Below are positions 8,760-17,365 of a stretch of DNA of 47,870 nt, in pieces; within the stretch, counting starts at the first letter, position 1; each line of letters opens with the position of its first letter. The notes under the pieces were generated by a model. The model was not told where the DNA came from. It did not search any database and saw nothing but the letters and a program-made list of their open reading frames with translations. Source of the DNA: Saprospiraceae bacterium UBA3362 (GTDB lineage Bacteria > Bacteroidota > Bacteroidia > Chitinophagales > Saprospiraceae); NCBI GenBank assembly GCA_002360455.1, contig DEQQ01000028.1:1-47870 (forward strand), given 5' to 3'. Position numbers and translations under genes: made by a program.

Positions 8760-11255
8760 ATGAACCAAAACTTCATTAAATCTTTATTGCCCCATTTGAC
8801 GGCAATTGCCATTTTTATTTTGATTTCTGTCATTTACTTTTATCCACATTTACAAGGTAAAGTAATCAGCCAAAGTGATACCAATATTTGGGAAGCGGCT
8901 TCTCATGAGTCGATGGAATATCAAAAGTCAACAGGAAAACCAGCTCTATGGAATAATATGATGTTTGGTGGAATGCCAACCTATCAAATTATGTCTCCGG
9001 CAAGATCAAATTATTTGGTATATGTTCAGAATGCACTTGCCTTATTTACTTCAGGACCCATTTACTTTTTCTTGTTGTTCAGCATTTGTGCTTATATATT
9101 TTATTTGGCACTGGGCATGCAATCTTGGTTGGCCATATTGGGTTCATTAAGTTCTGCATATGTGTGCAGTAATTTTTTATTGTTTGAAGCCGGACATAAC
9201 ACAAAAATTTTAGTCATTTCTTTTACAGGAATTATTCTTGCCGGTGTCATTCAAGCTTTCAAAGGCAATAGAATGTTGGGCGTTTTGTTGTTCGGATTTG
9301 GACTCGCTTTTAATTTAATGAACAACCACGTTCAAATGAGTTACTATGCATTTTTATTGATGGCGCCATTGGGAATTTTCATATTGATAGAGTTTATACA
9401 AAAAAATAAAATAGTAGAGTTCTTCAAAACTTCAGGGATGTTGATCATGGCAGGAGTTTTGGCGCTAGGAGCTTCTGCTTCTATGTTGTGGACCACTTAT
9501 GAGTATTCAGAAGATACAATGCGAGGAAAACCAATTCTCACTTCCGAATCAAAAGAAGGACCGGCATCTTCTTCTGAAGTGGAAGGGCTGGAGTGGAATT
9601 ACGCCATGGCATGGAGCAACGGCTTGGTAGATGTTATGGCTTCTTTTATACCGCGAATGGCAGGCGGCGGAGGCGGAGAAAAATTAGACAGCGGCTCTGC
9701 CTTAGCCAAAGATTTGCGAAAGAAAGGTTATCAACTGCCAAAAGATTTTCGCGCTCCTTTGTATTGGGGACCACTGCCTTTTACCGGCGGTCCATTTTAT
9801 ATTGGAGCCATTGCCTTATTTTTATTTGTGTTTGGATTTTTATTGATTCAAAATTATTACCGATGGTGGTTATTGATTGCAACGCTTCTCGGTTTTGCAT
9901 TGTCAATGGGAAAAAATTTGGAATGGTTAAACAGAATATTTTTTGACTATTTTCCACTGTACAATAAATTTAGAGCACCAAGCAGTATGCAGTCTGTAGT
10001 TTCTTTTTTCTTTCCCATTTTAGGCATTATGGGATTGCAGAGTTTGATCTCGAACGAATGGTCTAAGGAAGAATTGTTGAAGAAGTTGAAAATAGCATTG
10101 GGCATTACAGGAGGTTTTTGTCTTGCTATGGCATTTTTAGCCGGGAGTCTTTTTGATTTTACAGGCACGGGAGATGCCAACATTGTTCAGCAGGGATTTT
10201 CTCAGGCTGCTTTGATAGATGACCGTATCAGTGTAATGCGAGCGGATAGTTTAAGAAGCTTGGCTTTTATTTTGATTGCAGGAATTTTGATTTACGCTTA
10301 TATAAAAGACTGGCTAAAGCCTGTAGTGATGGTGGTCGCAATGTGTGTTTTGATTTTATTTGATCTTGGAGGAATTTCCTCACGTTATTTATCATGGGAC
10401 ACATTCATTAAGAAAAATGTGGCCAAATCTGTTTTCAATCCAAGACCTGTAGATACAAAAATTTTGGAAGATAAAAGCAACCATCGTGTGTTGGATTTGT
10501 CTGTCAACACTTTTAATACTTCATTGACCTCTTATTATCACAGGAGTATCGGCGGAAATCATGCAGCAAAATTTCAGAGATATCAGGATTTAATAGACCG
10601 ACAACTTCAAGGCGATATCCAAAAATTTTCCACTCTTGTAAACAGCATTCAAGGCGGCGCGTCGGACTCGGTAATGACCTTAGGATTCCAATCATTGAAT
10701 GCACTGAATATGCTCAATACAAAATATATTATTGTAGGAGAACAAGGAAAGGAAGTGCCAATAATGAATCCTGCTGCCTGTGGTAATGCTTGGACTGTAA
10801 AATCCATTCAGACAGTAGCAAATTCAAATGAGGAAATTGATCAGATAGGCAAAACGGATGTCAGAAATACAGCCATTGTTCATCAAGAATTCGCTTCACA
10901 ATTGTCCAAAAAAGAATTTGATGGTCAAGCTCAAATTCAACTTAATTCGATGGATGCAAATTCGTGTACTTACTCGTTTGATAGTCCAACAGATCAATTC
11001 GTAGTATTTTCTGAAATTTGGTACGGACCCAACAAAGGATGGTATTCTTCCATCGATGGAAAAAATGCAGAGCATATCCGAGTGGATTACGCTCTGAGAG
11101 GAATGAATGTTCCTGCCGGTAAACATGAGATAAAATTCGAATTTAAACCTAAAGCTCACTTTCTTGGAGAAACTATTTCTTTGATTTGCTCTCTTGCACT
11201 TGTGGGTCTGATGTTATTTTTGGGTGTAACTGAAACAAGGAAAAGATTGGTTTAA
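8760..11255 (+). CDS. YfhO-family multipass membrane protein
   Basis: 831 residues with about a dozen hydrophobic helices over residues 10-560 and a soluble C-terminal domain ending in one more helix. The first extracytoplasmic loop has SDTNIWEAASHESMEY, followed by NNMMFGGMPTYQI. Helices contain EAGHNTKILVIS and LMNNHVQMSYYAFL, typical of the YfhO group of GT-C-like proteins. The C-terminal region (YGPNKGWYSSIDGK, then LRGMNVPAGKHEIKFEF) is the beta-rich domain usual for this family. Relatives act in cell-surface glycan or lipoteichoic-acid glycosylation in Firmicutes; the substrate in Bacteroidota is not established. It is monocistronic, with a clear promoter and a possible terminator downstream. 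Confidence 0.88.
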   Translation: MNQNFIKSLLPHLTAIAIFILISVIYFYPHLQGKVISQSDTNIWEAASHESMEYQKSTGKPALWNNMMFGGMPTYQIMSPARSNYLVYVQNALALFTSGPIYFFLLFSICAYIFYLALGMQSWLAILGSLSSAYVCSNFLLFEAGHNTKILVISFTGIILAGVIQAFKGNRMLGVLLFGFGLAFNLMNNHVQMSYYAFLLMAPLGIFILIEFIQKNKIVEFFKTSGMLIMAGVLALGASASMLWTTYEYSEDTMRGKPILTSESKEGPASSSEVEGLEWNYAMAWSNGLVDVMASFIPRMAGGGGGEKLDSGSALAKDLRKKGYQLPKDFRAPLYWGPLPFTGGPFYIGAIALFLFVFGFLLIQNYYRWWLLIATLLGFALSMGKNLEWLNRIFFDYFPLYNKFRAPSSMQSVVSFFFPILGIMGLQSLISNEWSKEELLKKLKIALGITGGFCLAMAFLAGSLFDFTGTGDANIVQQGFSQAALIDDRISVMRADSLRSLAFILIAGILIYAYIKDWLKPVVMVVAMCVLILFDLGGISSRYLSWDTFIKKNVAKSVFNPRPVDTKILEDKSNHRVLDLSVNTFNTSLTSYYHRSIGGNHAAKFQRYQDLIDRQLQGDIQKFSTLVNSIQGGASDSVMTLGFQSLNALNMLNTKYIIVGEQGKEVPIMNPAACGNAWTVKSIQTVANSNEEIDQIGKTDVRNTAIVHQEFASQLSKKEFDGQAQIQLNSMDANSCTYSFDSPTDQFVVFSEIWYGPNKGWYSSIDGKNAEHIRVDYALRGMNVPAGKHEIKFEFKPKAHFLGETISLICSLALVGLMLFLGVTETRKRLV

Positions 11256-11261
11256 GCAGTG

Positions 11262-11304
11262 TTGAACAAAATTCATTCCAATGAGTAAGCGGTTCAATTT
11301 TTTT
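11262..11304 (+). terminator. Possible intrinsic terminator after the yfhO-like gene
   Basis: TTGAAC (11262-11267) pairs with GTTCAA (11292-11297), followed by seven T. The loop contains a second small hairpin, TCATT-CC-AATGA. The outer stem is only 6 bp, so the call is tentative. Confidence 0.4.
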
Positions 11305-11565
11305 AAAAAACAAAGTTATTATACAATAAAATAATATAAGATTAATCTCCAGGTGCTTGCTTAATAGATAACATCAATGTATCTTTGAAAAGACTCAAAG
11401 CTTGATAAAATCTGTGCCTAAACTTAAGGATAAAAATAACGCGTTTTCCAATCAGGCAATGGATCCTCCTACTAGGCAAACTTCATTCAACAAAATATCG
11501 ATGCCATTCTTGAGAATTACTGCTCAGTATAGATTTTTTCTTTATGGCATCAATATTCCTACGGA
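11305..11565. other. Intergenic stretch without a convincing gene
   Basis: Together with the flanks this is about 380 bases between the yfhO-like gene and the antitoxin. A frame on the plus strand stays open for about 60 codons, ending in a TGA near 11570 (peptide includes MPFLRITAQYRFFLYGIN), but it has no good start or recognisable family. It may be a gene remnant or chance. Confidence 0.4.
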
Positions 11566-11587
11566 GTTATGAGAGATCTTAAAAAAC

Positions 11588-11618
11588 TTGTACCTAAGTA
11601 ATAGATGTTTTAACTTTG
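11588..11618 (+). promoter_or_regulatory. Promoter of the toxin-antitoxin operon
   Basis: TTG at 11588-11590, 20 nt, then TAACTTTG at 11611-11618, a perfect TAnnTTTG. The antitoxin ATG follows 18 nt later. Confidence 0.65.
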
Positions 11619-11636
11619 TAATAAATTTAGAATAAA

Positions 11637-11879
11637 ATGAGTTCAATTTCAGTGAAAGACAGGTTAATCGGAAAAATTGCTTCCATAGAAGACGATAACT
11701 TTCTTAAGGCACTGGAAGAGATAATTCTAAGCTTAAGAAATGAGGATCAAGAACCAATAATTCTTAGCAATGAAATTAAAGCATCAATTGCAGAATCTGA
11801 ATTGGATATTGAGGGCGGCAGGTTGGTCTCTCATGATAAAACTATGCAACATTTTAAAACATGGCTAAAAAGCAAGTAA
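11637..11879 (+). CDS. Antitoxin of a RelE/ParE-type toxin-antitoxin pair
   Basis: 80 residues, acidic and mostly helical (KDRLIGKIASIEDDNFLKAL, EEIILSLRNEDQEP), ending in HFKTWLKSK. Size, composition and position directly before a RelE/ParE-like frame (overlapping it by 19 nt) match Bacteroidota antitoxins that bind and neutralise the toxin and usually repress their own promoter. No stop or frameshift interrupts it. Because the partner toxin is broken, it may now be an orphan. The antitoxin call rests mainly on context and general resemblance, since no strict sequence motif is visible. Confidence 0.75.
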   Translation: MSSISVKDRLIGKIASIEDDNFLKALEEIILSLRNEDQEPIILSNEIKASIAESELDIEGGRLVSHDKTMQHFKTWLKSK

Positions 11880-12163
11880 TTTGGACTAAGACATCAATAA
11901 CTGGACTTGAAAATATTCTCTAATTTTATATCGATAGAAATGATAGTGTAAAGTATTCTTCATGGCTTTTTAGTGAATTTGAAAAGCGAATTGAAATAAT
12001 TTCATTATACCCAAAAATTGGAAGAAAAACAGATTTATCACAATTTAGAATATTTCCTTTTAAAAATTTTGGAATTATTTATAAGGAAACTCCTAAAACA
12101 ATATTTATTGAATCAAAATGGGATTTTCGACAAAATCCTATGAATCGCTTGGATCAAAAGTGA
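11861..12163 (+). pseudogene. RelE/ParE-family toxin with an in-frame stop
   Basis: ATG 11861 starts MAKKQVIWTKTSITGLENIL, then TAA at 11921-11923 stops the frame at codon 21. The same frame continues without another stop for 80 codons (FYIDRNDSVKYSSWLFSEFE, then YPKIGRKTDLSQFRIFPFKN, and IFIESKWDFRQNPMNR) to TGA 12161-12163. The full length of 100 codons and the patterns RxFPxxNFGIIYKE and I-x-x-WDFRQNP fit the RelE/ParE toxin fold. A single-base change would create the TAA from GAA, CAA or AAA. No suitable internal restart is present, so toxin activity is probably lost unless the stop is read through. Confidence 0.75.
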
Positions 12164-12180
12164 AAAGACCTCTCATAACA

Positions 12181-12285
12181 AGAGATACTCTCCATACCGC
12201 TAAAGATTTATTGTTCACTCTTGGCTTTTGGTAAAAAAATGTTTTATATTAGGCTTTCGTCGAGATTGGTACGACGAGTATCTCT
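12181..12285. repeat. Inverted repeat of 10 bp beside the toxin-antitoxin module
   Basis: AGAGATACTC (12181-12190) is the perfect reverse complement of GAGTATCTCT (12276-12285). The segment also contains a small hairpin, TCGTCG-N9-CGACGA, near 12257-12277. It lies 1 bp beyond the right arm of the repeat that bounds the toxin-antitoxin module. There is no coding content; it may be a MITE-like fragment. Confidence 0.4.
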
Positions 12286-12564
12286 AACCGTTCTCACTAA
12301 CCAAAAAACTAAACTTTGCAAAAAGAATGAATCTTGTAAAAAAGTAAAAGCTAAAAATTTCAATAATTCAATGTCGGCTGTTTTTATTTTGCCTATTCTC
12401 CAAAATAATTACAGAGGAAAAAAGTAAACGGCTCATTTTTCTTTGAAAATTTTGTTAGACACTCCAAGGCTCAAACCGGAGATATGCTAAGCCTCTGCAT
12501 TGCGATTTTGATACGCTGTAGAGCCAATCAAAAAGCGAACTATTGAACTGGTTGGATTTGAGTA
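12286..12564. other. Intergenic stretch, no gene seen
   Basis: With the preceding inverted repeat this is a 401-base gap between the broken toxin and the convergent glycosyltransferase gene. It has one short Lys-rich frame crossing the hairpin region, judged spurious. No strong terminator or promoter is apparent. Confidence 0.5.
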
Positions 12565-13560
12565 CTAATTGTTTTGAAATCCTTGTTCAATGCAATGCAC
12601 AAGAATTTGTCTGATATTTAAACTGTGTATTTTTTCAATAGAGTGGTTTTGATTTAGCCAGGAGTTGAGCTCCATTGGGCTTATGTCTTCCAATCTGGAG
12701 GCTATTTTTACACCTAACAAAGATAAAGCAGCTGCATTGCATTCTTGTTCATAGTGGCCCTTTATTGGGATAGCTATAATTTTTTTTCTTAGAAACAACG
12801 CTTCTGCAGGAGTTTCAAATCCTGCGCCACAGATAATTCCATCTGAATGAACTAAGCTCTCTGCAAATTCTTTTGTACTGGCACAAAAAAAACTTACGTT
12901 ATCGGCCTTGTAGGCAGACTGAACATAAGGAGAAAAAATATGAAAATCTATATGATTAAATGTTCTTGTCAAAGGTTTAAAACAATCAAGATGATAACCG
13001 GGCAAATAAATTGTAATATGACCGTGGTTTTTTGATTCTGCCTCGGATATATCTTGTCTTATAATCGGTGGATAAATTCCATTGTCATAAGATTTAAAAT
13101 GAAGGCCTATAGTCTTTTCAATTGGGGCGTAGCGGGTCAATATGGTTTCACCAATCCAACTTTTGTTTTTTGGTCTTGGTGTTTTTTTTGATCTAAAACT
13201 GGCCTGATGACCAAAATGAATTATCGGAATGTTCTTTCTTCTGCAGGCTCTGGCTGAGATGAATTCAAAATCATTCAGCACCAAATCGTATTGCTCTACA
13301 GGCAAATCTTTTATCTCTTTGTAAACTCTTCCGGCTTTAATGCATTTCATCGATTCTAAGTAATCTAGTTTGCCACATTGCTTCCAACGCAAACTAACCC
13401 CTTTGGACTGATATCGCACTTCATGCCCAAGTGACAAAGAGTAATTGTCGCCACTAAGAAACAAATCCAGCGAACTATATTCTTTAAGTATCGGGATTAT
13501 TTGTTTGGCTCGGCTTATATGACCATTACCTGTAGCTTGGATAGCATATAAAATCTTCAT
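12565..13560 (-). CDS. Glycosyltransferase, GT-B/MurG-like
   Basis: 331 residues. It starts MKILYAIQATGNGHISRA, the glycine/histidine loop typical of the N-terminal domain of MurG/UGT-type glycosyltransferases. The C-terminal third has DGIICGAGFETPAEALFL and IIAIPIKGHYEQECNAAAL, the usual nucleotide-sugar binding region. This fits a Bacteroidota family annotated only as glycosyltransferase. No signal peptide is present, so it is cytoplasmic or membrane-associated. It follows the LpxH-like phosphoesterase gene by 9 bp on the same strand, so the two form an operon and probably act on a common lipid or envelope precursor. The acceptor is unknown. Confidence 0.85.
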   Translation of the reverse strand: MKILYAIQATGNGHISRAKQIIPILKEYSSLDLFLSGDNYSLSLGHEVRYQSKGVSLRWKQCGKLDYLESMKCIKAGRVYKEIKDLPVEQYDLVLNDFEFISARACRRKNIPIIHFGHQASFRSKKTPRPKNKSWIGETILTRYAPIEKTIGLHFKSYDNGIYPPIIRQDISEAESKNHGHITIYLPGYHLDCFKPLTRTFNHIDFHIFSPYVQSAYKADNVSFFCASTKEFAESLVHSDGIICGAGFETPAEALFLRKKIIAIPIKGHYEQECNAAALSLLGVKIASRLEDISPMELNSWLNQNHSIEKIHSLNIRQILVHCIEQGFQNN

Positions 13561-13569
13561 GAAATTGGA

Positions 13570-14451
13570 TTAGTTTTTGAGTGATAAGTAATAGACCATC
13601 TCCCTTTCTTTTGTAGTATTTCGATTGAACTTGTATTCCCTGGAGAGTATGTTATTTTGAAAACTGTCCTCTCCATCTGATGAATGGAACTCATCTAGAG
13701 TTTCAAGTTTTGAGTTTTTAATTTGGACGAGTTTCCAGACTCCTTTGTTATATTCCAAACCTGTACAATTTTCTACCCAATCGCCACTGTTCATATAGAC
13801 CAGTAGTTTTTTATCGTGTGTTATCGGTTTAATTTTAGGTTGATGAATATGTCCGCAGATTACGAAATCAAATTCCTGATCTTTAGCCAATTCGATGGCC
13901 GTGTTTTCAAAGTTGGTAATCCATTTAACAGCAGACTTTATACTGTTTTTTATTTTTTTGGACAGTGAAATTTTTTCTCTACCTATCATTTGCAGTCCAT
14001 CATTAATCATTTTATTGATAAAAATCAAAATATCATATCCTTTACCTCCAAGTTTTGCAATTATTTTTGACCAACCTTTTGTAGTTGCATCAAATACATC
14101 CCCATGAAATATCCAAGTTTTTTTTCCATCTACATCAATTACCAAATGGTCCAAGATGTGTAAGTTGGACAGATTGATGCCGCTAATTTTTCTTAATGCT
14201 TCATCATGGTTTCCGGTAATATAGTAAATGGTTGTTCCTCGATCAATCATTTCAAGAAAGTATCTTACTATTTTAATGTGATTTTTAGAGAATGAGTATT
14301 TGTTGTAATTCCAAATATCAATTATATCACCATTTAGAATCAGGATATTTGGATCTATTGATTTTAGGTAGCTTAGGATCTGCGTATGTTGGCAACCATA
14401 GATGCCAATGTGTAAATCGCTGAGCACAGCAATTTCAATTTTTCTCATCAA
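13570..14451 (-). CDS. LpxH-like metallophosphoesterase (UDP-2,3-diacylglucosamine diphosphatase family)
   Basis: 293 residues with the complete calcineurin-like metal-binding set: SDLHIG (residues 10-15), NGDIIDIW, GNHDE, FHGDVFD and CGHIHQPK. Family members cleave the pyrophosphate of UDP-2,3-diacylglucosamine in lipid A synthesis, and many Bacteroidota have extra paralogues of unclear substrate. It is longer than classical LpxH (about 240) because of a C-terminal tail of about 50 polar residues. It is the first gene of a two-gene operon with the glycosyltransferase. A TAACTTTG box lies just upstream (14465-14472 on the minus strand). Confidence 0.85.
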   Translation of the reverse strand: MMRKIEIAVLSDLHIGIYGCQHTQILSYLKSIDPNILILNGDIIDIWNYNKYSFSKNHIKIVRYFLEMIDRGTTIYYITGNHDEALRKISGINLSNLHILDHLVIDVDGKKTWIFHGDVFDATTKGWSKIIAKLGGKGYDILIFINKMINDGLQMIGREKISLSKKIKNSIKSAVKWITNFENTAIELAKDQEFDFVICGHIHQPKIKPITHDKKLLVYMNSGDWVENCTGLEYNKGVWKLVQIKNSKLETLDEFHSSDGEDSFQNNILSREYKFNRNTTKEREMVYYLSLKN

Positions 14452-14464
14452 CTAAATTTAAATG

Positions 14465-14472
14465 CAAAGTTA
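14465..14472 (-). promoter_or_regulatory. -7 box of the LpxH-like/glycosyltransferase operon
   Basis: Read on the minus strand this is TAACTTTG, a perfect TAnnTTTG, 13 nt before the ATG. No clear -33 element was seen at the usual distance. Confidence 0.5.
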
Positions 14473-14702
14473 TAGGTGCAAAAAATATGATATGAATTTA
14501 GAGCATTAACTAAACTTTATTTGTTTGTGATCCTAAAGTTAAATGACTAATGATAGTATTGTAGGTTTCGAATCAGACTAAAGTTTGCAATTGAATGCTT
14601 ATTCTGAGCTGTCACTGAATAACAATTTTCTGCCTCTTTTGCAGCCAATGGTTATTCTATAAAACAGCATTAAGATCCTGTGAAGTTTGAGAAGCAAAAG
14701 GA

Positions 14703-14729
14703 TTGTTTGATAAAAAATCATTAGTTTTG
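14703..14729 (+). promoter_or_regulatory. Promoter of pdhB
   Basis: TAGTTTTG at 14722-14729 is a perfect TAnnTTTG box, 18 nt before the ATG. A TTG at 14703-14705 lies 16 nt upstream, slightly closer than usual. Confidence 0.55.
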
Positions 14730-14747
14730 CGCATCAATTAGAAAACC

Positions 14748-15728
14748 ATGAGCAGAATTATCAGCTTGAGAGATGCTTTACGCGAGGGGATGAGTGAGGA
14801 GATGAGAAGAGATGAAACCGTCTTTTTGATGGGTGAAGAAGTTGCCGAATATAATGGTGCCTACAAGGTAAGCAAGGGGATGTTGGATGAATTTGGACCA
14901 AGGAGGGTGATCGACACTCCAATTGCCGAGCTTGGATTTGCAGGGATAGGAGTAGGGGCGGCAATGAATGGACTTAGACCTATTGTGGAGTTTATGACAT
15001 GGAATTTTGCTGTTTTGGCTTTTGATCAGATTGTCAATAATGCGGCCAAAACTCTGTCCCAGTCTGCGGGCGAATTTGGCTGTCCAATCCTTTTTAGAGG
15101 GCCTACCGGAGCAGCCGGACAATTGGCTCAACAACACAGCCAAACTTTTGAATCATGGCTTGGAAATTGTCCCGGCTTAAAAATAATCTCCTGTATAGAT
15201 CCTTATGATGCCAAAGGGCTTATAAAGTCGGCCATAAGGGATAATGATCCCGTTTGTATGATGGAATCGGAGCTGCTGTACGGTCTTACAGGCGAGGTGC
15301 CGGATACAGAATACCTTGTGCCAATTGGACAGGCTGCAATAAGAAAGGAAGGTACTGATGTGACCATCGTGTCGTATAATAAAATGATGGAAGTCGTCAA
15401 AACAGCAGCCATTGAGCTTGAAAAAGAGGGGATTTCTGCCGAGGTCATAGACCTGAGAACCATCAGGCCTCTCGACTATGAAACCATCATTCGGTCAGTT
15501 AAGAAAACCAATCGCTTGGTCGTAGTCGATGAGTCCTGGCCATTTGCAGGAATTTCTTCAGAGATCGCTTATAAAATTCAAAAAGAAGCATTTGATTTTT
15601 TAGATGCTCCTGTGGTGCGCGTAAACTCTGCAGATGTATCCTTAGGATATGCTCCGACAATGGTGCAAGAATATTTGCCCAATCCAGCCAAAGTGATCCG
15701 TGCTGTCAAAGAAGTTTGCTATAAATAA
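14748..15728 (+). CDS. pdhB: Pyruvate dehydrogenase E1 component, beta subunit
   Basis: 326 residues, full length for E1-beta. The enzyme works with E1-alpha and thiamine diphosphate to decarboxylate pyruvate and acetylate the lipoyl group of E2. Visible features are SLRDALREGMSEEM at the start, LMGEEVAEYNGAYKVSKG with the Glu that contacts the thiamine ring, DTPIAELGFAGIGVGAAM, FRGPTGAAGQLAQQHSQ and the C-terminal transketolase domain with VIDLRTIRPLD and VVDESWPFAGISSEIA. There is no pdhA or E2 gene beside it. The gene stands alone behind its own promoter, a common arrangement in Bacteroidota. Branched-chain E1-beta is less likely given the close match to PdhB motifs. Confidence 0.93.
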   Translation: MSRIISLRDALREGMSEEMRRDETVFLMGEEVAEYNGAYKVSKGMLDEFGPRRVIDTPIAELGFAGIGVGAAMNGLRPIVEFMTWNFAVLAFDQIVNNAAKTLSQSAGEFGCPILFRGPTGAAGQLAQQHSQTFESWLGNCPGLKIISCIDPYDAKGLIKSAIRDNDPVCMMESELLYGLTGEVPDTEYLVPIGQAAIRKEGTDVTIVSYNKMMEVVKTAAIELEKEGISAEVIDLRTIRPLDYETIIRSVKKTNRLVVVDESWPFAGISSEIAYKIQKEAFDFLDAPVVRVNSADVSLGYAPTMVQEYLPNPAKVIRAVKEVCYK

Positions 15729-15865
15729 CTTAGACATATCATTATTATAAATTCTTAATGAATTACTTGTGTTGGCTAAAAGGAATGTCAACAGAAATAC
15801 TTCACTTCCTTTAACTTTAGCTTGTTTAGTTCAATCAAATATATCGCTTTTTCAGAATATTTTAT

Positions 15866-16390
15866 ATGAAGGCCATGTTGCATTGCTCAAAAGTTAATAG
15901 TTCTAAGATTCAAGCACTGGTGGCCATCAGTAGAGAAACATTCTTTTCATCGTTTGCCTCTCTCAATAGTGAAGCAAACATGCAGCATTATTTAAATGCG
16001 GCTTTTTCAGAAGAAAAGCTAAAGCAAGAACTTGAAGATCCTAATTCGGAATTTTATTTTTTCGAAACAGATGATATTCTATTGGGTTACATGAAACTCA
16101 ATTTCAATGAATCTCAAATAGAATTTAAAGAGTCGGATGGAATGGAGATCGAAAGGATTTATATTTTGCAAGAGTATCAAAATCGACAGTTGGGAACTTT
16201 TTTGCTGAACCAAGCAATTGAAATGGCAAGATCTAAGGCTATGCGATACATTTGGTTGGGAGTTTGGGAAAAGAACTTGAAAGCAATAGCTTTTTATCAG
16301 CGCAACGGATTCATTGAGTTTGGACAACATTCGTTTCTATTAGGTAGCGAACTCCAACAAGATCTTTTGATGAAATTAGAATTGCATTGA
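15866..16390 (+). CDS. GNAT-family N-acetyltransferase
   Basis: 174 residues. It has the GNAT acetyl-CoA binding motif A (YILQEYQNRQLGTFLLNQAI, residues near 95-115, a variant of Q/RxxGxG/A with QLG) and motif B (WEKNLKAIAFYQRNGFIEFG). It is probably cytoplasmic, and the substrate cannot be inferred. The start at 15866 has a second ATG three codons later (15875). It converges with the nucleoside phosphorylase gene, whose stop lies 14 bp away. Confidence 0.85.
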   Translation: MKAMLHCSKVNSSKIQALVAISRETFFSSFASLNSEANMQHYLNAAFSEEKLKQELEDPNSEFYFFETDDILLGYMKLNFNESQIEFKESDGMEIERIYILQEYQNRQLGTFLLNQAIEMARSKAMRYIWLGVWEKNLKAIAFYQRNGFIEFGQHSFLLGSELQQDLLMKLELH

Positions 16391-16403
16391 TGGCTCAACT
16401 ATA

Positions 16404-17240
16404 CTATTCTTCAAGAGTAACTATTTTTTGTAAAGCATATTGAATCAATCCATCTATGGTGGCCTCGGCAGTTGAACTGAACCGATTGCTTATTCTGTTT
16501 GCCACAATAGCACTTATAGACAGGTGTTGATGGCCCATCAAGCTGCTCATTCCATAAATTCCTGATGTTTCCATTTCGAGATTGGTCCATTTTCCGGTGG
16601 GGCATTTCCATTGAGAAAACTCATGCAGTAAATTTGGAATCGCCGGTGTAAGCCTGGTCATTCTGCCTTGCGGAGCGTAGAAGCCCGGAGCAGTAATGGT
16701 GTTTCCTAGGATGGCATTAGGATGCTTGCTAAAGTGACTAAGTAATCCTGCGCTTGCTCTAAATACAGGATACTGTTTGCCATTGATAAATTCGATTTTT
16801 TCATTTTGGTGCAGATAAAATTCAGCCAAACTTTCTATCCCGACACTTGAGTCTGTCAAGAGAAAACTATCCAAAGGGATTTCTTCTTGTATTGCTCCAC
16901 TTGTTCCCAAACGAATCCAGTGCAAAACAGTCTTTTTAGCTTTCTCCAGTCCCGTTGCCAGATCTACATTATACAGAGCATCTACTTCATTCATAACGAT
17001 ATCGATGTTATCTGTTCCTATGCCCGTCGATAGCACACTCAATCGTTTTGATTGGAGGGTTCCGGTATGACAAACGAATTCCCTATTTGCAGAACGATGC
17101 TCTATGGAATCAAAATACCGGCTCACTTTTTCTACACGCTCAGGATCTCCGACGGTAATTATAATTTCGGCCAGTTGCTCTTGATGAAGAGCAAGATGAT
17201 AGATAGATCCATCCTGATTTCTTATCCAATTGGCTTGCAT
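16404..17240 (-). CDS. Nucleoside phosphorylase (uridine/purine phosphorylase family)
   Basis: 278 residues from ATG 17240. It cleaves a nucleoside with phosphate to free base and ribose-1-phosphate. Visible are NQDGSIYHLAL, IITVGDPERVEKVS (phosphate-binding GDP-x-R), STGIGTDNIDIVMNEV, RLGTSGAIQ and, near the C-terminus, NLEMETSGIYGMSSL, the EMET ribose-binding signature. The frame extends 28 codons further upstream, but a perfect promoter box (17255-17262) lies inside that extension and relatives begin near MQANWI, so the shorter start is chosen. The specific base is not determined. Confidence 0.88.
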   Translation of the reverse strand: MQANWIRNQDGSIYHLALHQEQLAEIIITVGDPERVEKVSRYFDSIEHRSANREFVCHTGTLQSKRLSVLSTGIGTDNIDIVMNEVDALYNVDLATGLEKAKKTVLHWIRLGTSGAIQEEIPLDSFLLTDSSVGIESLAEFYLHQNEKIEFINGKQYPVFRASAGLLSHFSKHPNAILGNTITAPGFYAPQGRMTRLTPAIPNLLHEFSQWKCPTGKWTNLEMETSGIYGMSSLMGHQHLSISAIVANRISNRFSSTAEATIDGLIQYALQKIVTLEE

Positions 17241-17254
17241 ACAATATAAAAAAT

Positions 17255-17262
17255 CAAAGTTA
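17255..17262 (-). promoter_or_regulatory. -7 box that decides the nucleoside phosphorylase start
   Basis: On the minus strand this reads TAACTTTG, a perfect TAnnTTTG, 14 nt before ATG 17240. It would lie inside the gene if translation began at the longer start (17324). Confidence 0.55.
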
Positions 17263-17365
17263 TGACTTTCTGAACCAAATCCATCGAAATCTTCATCCTG
17301 TGCCGTTATTCCGACTTGAACCATTCAGATTCGATGTCGGTTATTAAGTTTAATTCAATTTCAAA

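Larger units (their letters stand above)
11566..12179. repeat. 10-bp perfect inverted repeats bounding the toxin-antitoxin module
   Basis: GTTATGAGAG at 11566-11575 is the exact reverse complement of CTCTCATAAC at 12170-12179. The 594 bases between hold the antitoxin promoter, the antitoxin gene and the whole toxin frame, with the right arm starting 7 nt after the toxin stop. No transposase lies inside. This could be the trace of a mobile cassette or chance. Confidence 0.45.

Noticed and set aside
12221..12427. 68-codon plus-strand frame beside the toxin-antitoxin module
   Set aside because: It starts with TTG, crosses a hairpin region, is rich in Lys/Asn from AT-rich DNA and shows no protein-like pattern.
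14540..14600. tRNA-like TTCGAATC segment
   Set aside because: No acceptor stem or anticodon arm can be drawn around it.
17241..17324. Longer start of the nucleoside phosphorylase
   Set aside because: A perfect promoter box lies inside the extension, and family members start at the shorter site.
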